Source: CAZGNZ01 sp964527215
Lineage (GTDB): Bacteria; Fidelibacterota; Marinisomatia; SCGC-AAA003-L08; JACNLC01
DNA length: 64,000 bases
Direction: 5' to 3'
NCBI GenBank assembly: GCA_964527215.1
Contig: CAZGNZ010000001.1
Span: forward strand, 186,001 to 250,000
A program made the translations under genes and the position numbers. Under the pieces are notes generated by a model. It searched no databases. It was not told the DNA's origin and saw only the letters and a list, made by a program, of their open reading frames with translations. Positions 28,416-35,651 of this stretch are shown piece after piece (the first letter of the stretch is position 1; each line of letters starts with the position of its first letter).

Positions 28416-30143
28416 TTAGTTAATGACTACTTGAAAGGTTATGTATGTTGACCCGCCGGGGCCCATTGTCGGGATTTGAAACTCCACCTGATTGCTGGAA
28501 AAAGTTCCGCTGTCTCCGTCGGCGGCATCTGTTTTGGCAACCCCGGCTACAGTCATACTGCCCGATATGTAAGTGGTGTGGGCAGGAACTGCGTCCGTAA
28601 TGACCACGTCGGTTGCCTGACCTGTACCGGCATTCAGAACATCTACTCTGTATGTCAGCACAGTTCCGGGAGGCTGTTCTCCTTCCGGTGTCACGGATTT
28701 GTTAAGACTCAGAATTGGGGCCGTTACGGTGGTCGTAATGGTACCCGAGTCTGAAACAGTGTCGTCAAAAACGGATGTTGCCGTTACCGTCATCACATCC
28801 ACCGTCCCGTCATTGGTGCCGGCCGGGATGGCACTGGTGCCGATAATGCAGACCGTTTCGTCCTGATCCAGAGTACCCAGATCGATAACACCGTCGGAAT
28901 TGGTGTCTGTCAGCTCGGTATCGTCCGGATCGATGTTTCCGTTTCCGTTTGAATCAAAATAGAAAGTCCAGGACCAGAAGTTGCTGACATATGAAATGTT
29001 GAATACGTCTTCACCGTTTCCTGTGTTGGTGAAACAGATACTGTACGTCACTTCATCACCAGGATCAGCGACTGCGGTATCATCATCACCCGCTTCGACT
29101 CCGGCGAACTGATCAACAATGGAAGGATCACCATGATAGGTACCCGGTGGGTAGGGTGTCCCCTCGCCGTTTTCAAATGTCACATCTACTTCCGGCTGGA
29201 TGGTGGTTCCGGCAGGTGTGCCGTCAACAACCACAACCTGATAGAAAACACAGCCTTCATCCATCGGAGCGGCATCTCCCCAAACAACTGTGACCAGATC
29301 CGCATTGGTAACATTGAAATCACCTTCTGTGGCCGGGGGGTATTCCACCCCGTCATCTGCATCAGTCAGAGGATTGGCATTGGCAAACTCATCCGTCGGA
29401 TAGTAACCGAGAGTACCCGGTACATATGTTGTATTTTCCGGGATTTCTCCGATGAAGGTGAGGTCGTAGGAGGTTGCAGACCCCGTGTTTTCAAAGCAGA
29501 CTGAATATGTGATTGTCTCACCCGGCAGCGGACTGACGTCACTTGGCGTGACGGTGACATCCAGCACTGAAGCGGCCACGGTGTGATCCGTATCTGCCGT
29601 GTCAGTTACCGTGTCATCAAACTCTGATACGGCCGTGATCACCGAAGCGACATTGGCACCGTCAGGTGCTCCGCCGTTCGTGATATCCGTGATCAGGTAT
29701 ATCAGATCAAGCTCTTCATCAGCCGCCATCTCGGGGGTGATGGCAATCGGGGCGTCCAATCCGTCAATAACACCGTTTCCATTTATATCGTGATACAGTT
29801 CCACTGTAAAGGAAGCATCACCGGTAATGGTGGTGTTCACGGAAAGGGTGAACTGGTCGTTGCAGTTTCCAGTGTTTGTCAATGTCAGGGATGACAAATG
29901 AGTTGACTGGGTCGGGATGGTGTTTGACAGCAATGCAGGATGCAGGTCAACACCGGCGACCTGACTGACCGTCGTAGTAACCGTGTTGGATGTAACCTGG
30001 GCCAGGGAATTGCCGTTGGCATCCTTGTAATCCCCATAGGCTACATTTGTGATGGTTGTTCCGCAGGGGGTCCCGGCACCGAATGCCGTCGACCACAGCA
30101 GAACTGTCATCAATATTCCAGTATTAAAGCGTAGTAGCTTCAC
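28416..30143 (-). CDS. C2: exported DUF11 surface protein with EF-hand-like loops (575 aa)
   Basis: GTG start at 30143, chosen because AAAGGAG lies six bases upstream and the product starts MKLLRFNTGILMTVLLW, a good signal peptide; upstream in-frame ATG 30251 would add 36 charged residues. With this start C2 is 575 aa, the same as C1. Features are as in C1: shared N-terminal motif (GTTITNVAYGDYKD), EF-hand-like loops (DINGNGVIDGLD and DSNGNGNIDPDD), the aromatic stretch NFWSWTFYFD, internal DUF11-like domain and terminal DUF11 ending STYITFQVVIN at the stop. It lies 117 bases after B2; that gap holds a small hairpin (30176-30191). Confidence 0.88.
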   Translation of the reverse strand: MKLLRFNTGILMTVLLWSTAFGAGTPCGTTITNVAYGDYKDANGNSLAQVTSNTVTTTVSQVAGVDLHPALLSNTIPTQSTHLSSLTLTNTGNCNDQFTLSVNTTITGDASFTVELYHDINGNGVIDGLDAPIAITPEMAADEELDLIYLITDITNGGAPDGANVASVITAVSEFDDTVTDTADTDHTVAASVLDVTVTPSDVSPLPGETITYSVCFENTGSATSYDLTFIGEIPENTTYVPGTLGYYPTDEFANANPLTDADDGVEYPPATEGDFNVTNADLVTVVWGDAAPMDEGCVFYQVVVVDGTPAGTTIQPEVDVTFENGEGTPYPPGTYHGDPSIVDQFAGVEAGDDDTAVADPGDEVTYSICFTNTGNGEDVFNISYVSNFWSWTFYFDSNGNGNIDPDDTELTDTNSDGVIDLGTLDQDETVCIIGTSAIPAGTNDGTVDVMTVTATSVFDDTVSDSGTITTTVTAPILSLNKSVTPEGEQPPGTVLTYRVDVLNAGTGQATDVVITDAVPAHTTYISGSMTVAGVAKTDAADGDSGTFSSNQVEFQIPTMGPGGSTYITFQVVIN

Positions 30144-30149
30144 AACTGT

Positions 30150-30156
30150 CTCCTTT
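30150..30156 (-). promoter_or_regulatory. Ribosome-binding site deciding the C2 GTG start
   Basis: AAAGGAG, spacer ACAGTT (6 bases), then GTG. The match in sequence and spacing to the C1 site is the main evidence for both starts. Confidence 0.75.
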
Positions 30157-30260
30157 CTTCTATCTTCTTGGTTTTTCGCATCTAATTGCGAGTGCCCGCA
30201 GTGTTTACGGCGGACATTGGTTTTTCTGAAGTTTTGTATTTTGGTTAACATTGATATTCT

Positions 30261-30752
30261 CTATTTAATGACTGCCAGAAATGTGTACTCACGTGATTCT
30301 CCCGGTTCCAGATCGGACAGAATCTGCCAGCGAATATGCGTGACGTCCTTTGCCTCTGCCGGTATTTCGACGGGATTTCCGTTCTCATCAAGCTTGATTT
30401 TTGTTGGTGGCCATTCCTGAAATCTGCTGCCGTCGATACTGAAAGTGACGTCAGCATCATCAAAGGAGGCGGTTTCGGCGATGTACGCCACACCTTCCGG
30501 CAGAGGATCCACCACAGCCGCTTCAGTCATCAGCGCATCACCGATATTGGCTGCAGAAATCGTGTAGCGCAGTGTGTCCCCAGGTGAAAATGTGAGTTCG
30601 CCGCTTTCCTGCTCCTGCGGCGTTTTGCTGAGTTTTTCAGGGGTTATCTGAATGGATAATTCCGGCTGCGCAAGCAGCAGGCCCATGCAGACTGTCAGCA
30701 GTATTGGGAATTGAATTGTTTTCACTGGTTGCTCCATTGTAGGTATTGTCAT
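30261..30752 (-). CDS. B2: small exported single-DUF11 protein (163 aa)
   Basis: ATG at 30752 overlaps the A2 stop (ATGA), implying translational coupling; ATG 30737 (MEQPVKTIQF) is an alternative. A hydrophobic signal (FPILLTVCMGLLLAQ) is followed by one DUF11-like domain: GELTFSPGDTLRYTISAANIGD, an insertion with FQEWPPTKIKLDENG, and the terminal strand EYTFLAVIK ending at the stop. It is clearly homologous to B1; both keep the segment TPEKxxKTPQE before the domain. Role unknown; probably a minor component acting with A2. Confidence 0.85.
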   Translation of the reverse strand: MTIPTMEQPVKTIQFPILLTVCMGLLLAQPELSIQITPEKLSKTPQEQESGELTFSPGDTLRYTISAANIGDALMTEAAVVDPLPEGVAYIAETASFDDADVTFSIDGSRFQEWPPTKIKLDENGNPVEIPAEAKDVTHIRWQILSDLEPGESREYTFLAVIK

Positions 30753-33304
30753 TGAATAATAACTTTAAATTCAACTGTTTGTGATTCACCATCCAGTAAC
30801 GGTACTGTCCGCATGAACTGCAGATGCGTGATGTTTTCGTTTTCATTGCCTGAGTATGTAAAACCGCCGTCGGCGCTGTAGGTGACGGTCATGTATTCAC
30901 CGGCCGAGGATCCGGGCAGATAATGGGTGTTTTCCGGAATGCTTTCATGGATGAGAACCAGGCTGGCATAGTCATCGCCGATATTGCTGTAATGGATGGT
31001 ATAATTAAGGGTATCTCCCGGCACCGCAAGCTCATGATCCACTTCCTTGATCAGGGTCAGAAGGGGACCGAGCACCTGCACCGGTGCCGTTGATCCCGTA
31101 GTAACCGGATCGAAATTGTCTCCGTCTGCCTGTGCCGAATTGGTGTAGGTTCCGCGATCCAGACCGACATTCACGTTGAATGACAAATAGCCGGGATCGG
31201 GTGCGCTGCTGCTGAGATTCCAGCTGCCCGACCATGTCAGAACATTATCCGATATTGTCGGATCATCACTGGTCAGACCTGATGAGGTCCCGGGAACATA
31301 GGAGAATTGTACCGGCAGGATGTCCGCGATTTCCGTGACATTGGCTGTTCCGGTGCCAATATTTTGAACCGCAATGGTGTATGCCATTACGGAACCGGAA
31401 CTGATGGAGTCCGCTGCCGCCGTCTTTTGTATATAAATCTGCGGATCAGATGATATCAGGGTTTCTACCGGATCACTGATGAGGAATTCTGAATCCGATT
31501 CAAGGAAGGCAGTGTTGATGATGACCGAACTGTCCGGCAGACCGTCGGCAGTTTCCACCGTCAGAGTAACAGTGCCCGGAGTATCGGGAGCTACCTCACC
31601 CAGCAGCCAGGTGACGGTGTGAAGCCCGATGTCGTAAAAGCCGTTATCGCTGGCGCTGACAAAGCTGACATCGTTTGAGAGTGTATCCGTGACAACGACA
31701 TTCTGCGCCCGGTCGGATCCCTCGTTGGAAAACTGCAGTGCATACTCGATGGAAGCCCCCGGTTCACTGAGCGCCGGTCCCGATTTATTGATGAACATTG
31801 ATGCCGCGGAGGATATCTCGGTTTCAGCAGACCCTTCGCCTGCAGCCCCCTCGAAGGATATCAGCTCGACTTCGTTTTGGATGACTGTTCCGTCCGGAAT
31901 AACCGCGTCGGTCTGAACGGTTAGAACCAGCTGAACTGTTTCTCCGGCCTCTATGGAGCTGATCGTCCAGGTGACCTCATGACTGCCGCTGCTGTAGGAT
32001 CCATTGTCCGATGCGCTGACAAACTGCAGATAATCAGACAGTTCATCAGTCACGACGATACCGGTGCCAACTGCGCTTCCGAAGTTGGTGATGGTAACCG
32101 CATAGGTAATTTCTTCACCGGCATCTGCACTGGGCGGGGCACTTTTCGCAACCCAAAATGCGGGCATGGCATTGATGGACGTGGTGGTGTAGTCGGAGTC
32201 AGTGACATCCTCACTGCAGGTGATTTCCGCAGTATTGGTGATCAGTGTTCCATCCGAAACAAACGGGGAAATGCCCACTGTCAGGGTCAGGGTGTCGATT
32301 TCTCCAGGCTGCAGCGTACCGACAGACCAGGAAATCTCCTCCGACCAGACATCGTAACTTCCATTGTGGGATGCTGAGATGAAATAGGTTTCAAACGGCA
32401 GGTGATCTGTTACAACCACATTTGTGGCCGCGTCGTTTCCGATATTCGAAATCACCAGCTGATAATCCAGATGGCAGATGTCGCCGTTCCAGTCGTCGTC
32501 GTCATCATCGTCATCATCGTCGTCATCGTCGTCACCCCAGCCGCCGTCATCTCCGCCATAATCCGGGTCCCAGTCATCAAGATCACCCAGATAGCAGTCG
32601 CAGTCGCTGTAGGGGATGTCATCATCATCGTCATCGTCGTCATCCCCGCCTTCATCGTCGTCATCATCATCCCCGCCTTCATCATCGTCATCGTCGTCGT
32701 CACCCCATCCGTCGTCATTGTCCCCGCCTTCGAAATCAAAATCATCTGATCCGCCGCTGCAGACATTGAGAAACAACTCTGAAAGTTTGTCTATCACCAG
32801 CACCGGATCAGATTCCACTGTGGTAAGGCAGGTCGCGGATTCGCTGAGTCCGCTGTCTCCGACTGCCAGAATTTCATTGCTCAGTTCCGTATTGTTCTGC
32901 AGCGGGGATGCAACCTGGGTCACAATCGTTAGAGTATCTGAGGAAAGAGGAAGCAGTTCATTGAAATTCCAACTGACTGAATGGGTTTGAGAATCATAAC
33001 TGCCGCCGGTGGAATTGATGTAAGTCACATCAAGCGGCAGCAGGTCAGACATCAGCACGCCGGCAGCGGACTCATCGCACGGATTTGTGAGTGTCACCGT
33101 GTAATTCAGGTATTCTCCGGCTTCCACGGATTCCGGAGCGGTCACAGCGAGTGAAACGTGACAGTCAGGATTCTCGGAAAACAGGAATTTGACAGACAAT
33201 AGCAGCACCGCTGCCGCAATAAACAGGCGGATGGCCGAGCGCTTTGAGGCGTTCGAGCCGTCGAATGAAAACGGGGAATCAGTTTGCGGTTTCAAGTGGT
33301 GCAT
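30749..33304 (-). CDS. A2: exported six-DUF11 protein with a large poly-aspartate insertion (851 aa)
   Basis: The start is placed at ATG 33304, 16 bases after the stop of the pseudo-receiver gene; ATG 33427 would overlap that gene by 107 bases. The N-region is about 24 residues, followed by a hydrophobic segment (LFIAAAVLLLSVKFLF). Six DUF11 modules can be counted. The second is interrupted after its first strand (VLVIDKLSELFLNV) by about 90 residues of Asp/Gly-rich sequence with runs of up to 14 Asp and a few Cys (about 180-270), and resumes at CHLDYQLVISN. The last two modules are homologous to A1; the first four have no counterpart there. The protein ends VEFKVIIQ. The acidic block could bind divalent cations or mineral. 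Confidence 0.85.
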   Translation of the reverse strand: MHHLKPQTDSPFSFDGSNASKRSAIRLFIAAAVLLLSVKFLFSENPDCHVSLAVTAPESVEAGEYLNYTVTLTNPCDESAAGVLMSDLLPLDVTYINSTGGSYDSQTHSVSWNFNELLPLSSDTLTIVTQVASPLQNNTELSNEILAVGDSGLSESATCLTTVESDPVLVIDKLSELFLNVCSGGSDDFDFEGGDNDDGWGDDDDDDDEGGDDDDDDEGGDDDDDDDDDIPYSDCDCYLGDLDDWDPDYGGDDGGWGDDDDDDDDDDDDDDWNGDICHLDYQLVISNIGNDAATNVVVTDHLPFETYFISASHNGSYDVWSEEISWSVGTLQPGEIDTLTLTVGISPFVSDGTLITNTAEITCSEDVTDSDYTTTSINAMPAFWVAKSAPPSADAGEEITYAVTITNFGSAVGTGIVVTDELSDYLQFVSASDNGSYSSGSHEVTWTISSIEAGETVQLVLTVQTDAVIPDGTVIQNEVELISFEGAAGEGSAETEISSAASMFINKSGPALSEPGASIEYALQFSNEGSDRAQNVVVTDTLSNDVSFVSASDNGFYDIGLHTVTWLLGEVAPDTPGTVTLTVETADGLPDSSVIINTAFLESDSEFLISDPVETLISSDPQIYIQKTAAADSISSGSVMAYTIAVQNIGTGTANVTEIADILPVQFSYVPGTSSGLTSDDPTISDNVLTWSGSWNLSSSAPDPGYLSFNVNVGLDRGTYTNSAQADGDNFDPVTTGSTAPVQVLGPLLTLIKEVDHELAVPGDTLNYTIHYSNIGDDYASLVLIHESIPENTHYLPGSSAGEYMTVTYSADGGFTYSGNENENITHLQFMRTVPLLDGESQTVEFKVIIQ
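32491..32735 (-). repeat. GAC/GAT codon repeat coding the poly-Asp segment of A2
   Basis: On the plus strand this is a series of GTC/ATC triplet runs broken by Gly/Trp/Pro codons. It codes for the runs of 6-14 aspartates in A2. GAC and GAT are mixed, which argues for selection on the protein rather than pure slippage, though the tract should be prone to length change and to assembly error. Confidence 0.85.
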
Positions 33305-33320
33305 TCTGTCTGTGAATTCG

Positions 33321-33686
33321 TCAGCCGGCAAGACTTTTTGTGGATTGAGATTTGTTGATTGCAGCAAGTTCTTCCAGGCGATACGGAATTGTCGCAGTGT
33401 TGAAATCACCAGAACGAATGGTTTCAATCACATCAAGCAATTCATCATTTGCCATAAGCACCAGCTGTAACTTTCGATGAAACTTGTTGATGTATTTCAC
33501 GAGGGCAAAATCACGCAGCGTTGAAACCATCAGGAGTACGGTATGAACAGATCGTGATTCAAGAATCTGGATCGCTTTTTCCAAATTGTCAGCCTCATAA
33601 ACGGTGTCCGCCAGTGACATCGCCATCATTCCGTCCAGAATGCTGCTGCTGGCAAAACGACTGTGAGAAACAATTAAAACACCCAT
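33321..33686 (-). CDS. Degenerate receiver-domain protein (pseudo-receiver, 121 aa)
   Basis: The fold pattern of a CheY-like receiver is visible: GVLIVSHSR (strand 1), AIQILESRSVHTVLLMVSTL (helix 2 to strand 3), KLQLVLMA (strand 4), TATIPYRLEEL (strand 5 and helix 5). The functional residues are gone: the acidic pair is Ser7-His8, the phospho-acceptor position is Met53, and the KP lysine is Ile. It is therefore not expected to be phosphorylated by the usual chemistry. ATG start with GGAG five bases upstream, about 30 bases after a predicted sigma-54 start site. It is the first gene of the copy 2 transcript, 16 bases ahead of A2, and has no counterpart in copy 1. Possible role: a protein-binding regulator or titrator of the adjacent two-component system (inference). 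Confidence 0.7.
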   Translation of the reverse strand: MGVLIVSHSRFASSSILDGMMAMSLADTVYEADNLEKAIQILESRSVHTVLLMVSTLRDFALVKYINKFHRKLQLVLMANDELLDVIETIRSGDFNTATIPYRLEELAAINKSQSTKSLAG

Positions 33687-33726
33687 ATAAACTCCATTTA
33701 CTTCCTTTCTTAATGCCTATTATTTA

Positions 33727-33742
33727 TGCAACTATCTTGCCG
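33727..33742 (-). promoter_or_regulatory. Sigma-54 (-24/-12) promoter for pseudo-receiver / surface operon copy 2
   Basis: Minus strand CGGCAAGATAGTTGCA. Compared with TGGCACG-N4-TTGCA it keeps GG at -24 (33741-33740), GC at -12 (33729-33728) and the exact 10-base spacing, with 10 of 12 fixed positions matching. The start site would fall near 33716, giving a leader of about 30 bases before the ATG at 33686. An NtrC-type activator gene lies just upstream (34269-35651). Confidence 0.7.
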
Positions 33743-33907
33743 TATTACATATGTATTATTTTTACAGTATGATATAACCAGTCGAAGATGTTTTTTTGCC
33801 TTTGCAGAATGTGTGGAATATCTGCTTTCGGATAGGATTTTCTGACCGAAGGCTTGATGAATGTTTTATTATACTGTTAATATGTAACTTATGGTGGTAT
33901 TGCCAGA

Positions 33908-33925
33908 TTATCCGTTTATGGATAA
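33908..33925. promoter_or_regulatory. Inverted repeat, candidate activator half-site pair
   Basis: TTATCC-N6-GGATAA, about 170 bases upstream of the -24 box. It shares the CGGATA-like core with the 33934 palindrome, with 33829-33834 and with a site near 37280 upstream of the histidine kinase. Confidence 0.4.
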
Positions 33926-33933
33926 AATATCGG

Positions 33934-33950
33934 ATTCGGATAGTCCGAAT
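33934..33950. promoter_or_regulatory. Perfect palindrome, candidate enhancer for the NtrC-type regulator
   Basis: ATTCGGA-TAG-TCCGAAT, perfect 7-bp arms with a 3-base spacer, centred about 225 bases upstream of the predicted sigma-54 start site. NtrC-family activators bind palindromes at this range. The remainder of the 33687-34268 gap shows no convincing gene. Confidence 0.5.
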
Positions 33951-34268
33951 TGCGGGATTTCACTGAGTGTAATCGCATTAACGAATCCACATCCTGGTGA
34001 CGCGGTAATGGGGCAGGGCTGTGGCCAGTGTTAACAGCGTTAAAAAAAATGCGGTAGGCTGCGAAAAACGCGGATTTGAAGCAATGCAATCCACAATCGG
34101 TGCGGATCGCCAGAGTTCATTCCATTTTTACACAGGTTTTGATTTGGGGTTGCTGCCGAATGTATCGGGAAATACCAAAGCAGGTGGTTTGGAGGATGAT
34201 TCAAACCGGTGGTTCACATGGCGGTTGGAACGCCGGAAATAAAAGTAAATAAGATGTACAGGTCTTAA

Positions 34269-35651
34269 TTAATTGGTTAGTATGTCATATTTTCGAAGAC
34301 GACGGTCAAGTGCCTGCCAGGAGATGCCCAGCAGTTTTGCGACCTGAGCCCTGTTTTGATTTGAGCGATCCAGAGCCAGCCGAATGTACCTGGCTTCCAT
34401 ATCCCTGAGATTCAGATTTTTGTGTTCTGGATTTTCAGTGCTTTCAGATATCTTTGGTGAAAACAATCCTGAAAAATTGCGTAAATGGAGGGATGATTTA
34501 ATACAAGTAATTACAGCACGTTCAACCAAATTACGAAGTTCCCTGACATTGCCCGGGAATCGGTATTCCGCCAGCATACTGAATACACCGGGATCAATAT
34601 TTACAATGTGCTTATTCATGCGGTCACTGAAATATTTGGTGAAATACTCCAGGAGAATCGGAATATCTTCCTGCCGTTCGCGCAGTGGCGGAACATGGAT
34701 ATGAAATGTATTCAAGCGAAAATACAGATCTGTACGGAATCTGTTGTCATGGACCATATCTTCTATATCTTGATTGGTGGCTGATATTATTCGGACATCG
34801 GTATCCAATTCAGTATGCGATCCGATACGACTGATTTTCTTGACCTCAAGCACACGGGTGAATTTGGTCTGAAGATTGATCGGAAGCTCGCCAATTTCAT
34901 CCAGAAAGAGCGTGCCGTTCCGGGCGATTTCAAACCAGCCTATTTTGGCCTCGGTCGCATTGGTAAAGGCACCCTTTGTGTGACCGAAGAATTCACTTTC
35001 AAACAGTGTATCCGGAATGGCGGAGCAGTTGACGGCATAAAAATACTTTTCCTTGCGTGAGCTGAGATAATGGATGCCTCTGGCCACCAGTTCCTTCCCT
35101 GTACCGCTTTCACCCGTGATCAGCACGGGTGTGTCGTCGGTTTGTGCCACCTGATGCATCTGGTCAATGATATTCCTCAGGCTGGGACTGTCACCGATAA
35201 TTTCTCCGCCAATATTGGCCTGAATTTCGCGGCTGAGAAGAGAGTTGTTCAGCTGGGCATCAGCCAGACGGCTGTTAATTTCAATATATCTGCGCGTCTT
35301 TTCAATTGCACGGCGTAAATCAATAAAGCGCACTGGTTTGGCAATAAAATCAAAGGCTCCCAGTCTCATGGACTTGATAACCACATCCATATTGCCGTGC
35401 CCGGTTACCATAATCACTTCAATATCAGGGTATTCCTTACGAATTTTGCTGAGCACCTGAAGTCCGTCCATTTCAGGCATGCGAATATCCAGAAGGACAA
35501 TATCAATTTCCGTGGTTTTCAGAATTTCAAAAGCTTCCGAAGGCAGACCGGCCAGATGCAGGTCGAAGTCGAAATTGGATAAAAGATCCTTGAACGCCTC
35601 ACGAATACGAATTTCATCGTCGAGAATTAAAATACTTAGTGGCTTTTCCAT
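34269..35651 (-). CDS. Sigma-54-dependent NtrC/AtoC-type response regulator (460 aa)
   Basis: Receiver domain at 1-120 with Asp11-Asp12, phospho-acceptor Asp55 (LLDIRMPEMDG) and Lys105 (AKP). The AAA+ domain at about 150-390 has Walker A GESGTGKE (180-187), Walker B GTLFLDEIGE (about 247-256) and arginine-finger region FPGNVRELRN. The sigma-54 contact loop is GAFTNA (228-233) rather than the usual GAFTGA. A Fis-type helix-turn-helix at 415-460 (RAQVAKLLGISWQALDRRLRK) binds DNA. It follows the kinase gene directly with no gap. Its likely target is the sigma-54 promoter at 33727-33742, and so the surface operon. The family role is certain; the target is inferred from position. Confidence 0.95.
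   Translation of the reverse strand: MEKPLSILILDDEIRIREAFKDLLSNFDFDLHLAGLPSEAFEILKTTEIDIVLLDIRMPEMDGLQVLSKIRKEYPDIEVIMVTGHGNMDVVIKSMRLGAFDFIAKPVRFIDLRRAIEKTRRYIEINSRLADAQLNNSLLSREIQANIGGEIIGDSPSLRNIIDQMHQVAQTDDTPVLITGESGTGKELVARGIHYLSSRKEKYFYAVNCSAIPDTLFESEFFGHTKGAFTNATEAKIGWFEIARNGTLFLDEIGELPINLQTKFTRVLEVKKISRIGSHTELDTDVRIISATNQDIEDMVHDNRFRTDLYFRLNTFHIHVPPLRERQEDIPILLEYFTKYFSDRMNKHIVNIDPGVFSMLAEYRFPGNVRELRNLVERAVITCIKSSLHLRNFSGLFSPKISESTENPEHKNLNLRDMEARYIRLALDRSNQNRAQVAKLLGISWQALDRRLRKYDILTN

Noticed and set aside
32402..32769. Low-complexity frames opposite the poly-Asp tract (Ser-, Val/Ile- or His/Arg-rich)
   Set aside because: They arise only from reading the triplet repeat in other frames or on the other strand.
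34021..34242. Plus-strand frame of 73 codons in the gap upstream of the sigma-54 promoter
   Set aside because: No ribosome-binding site or recognisable feature; it lies in what looks like regulatory DNA.
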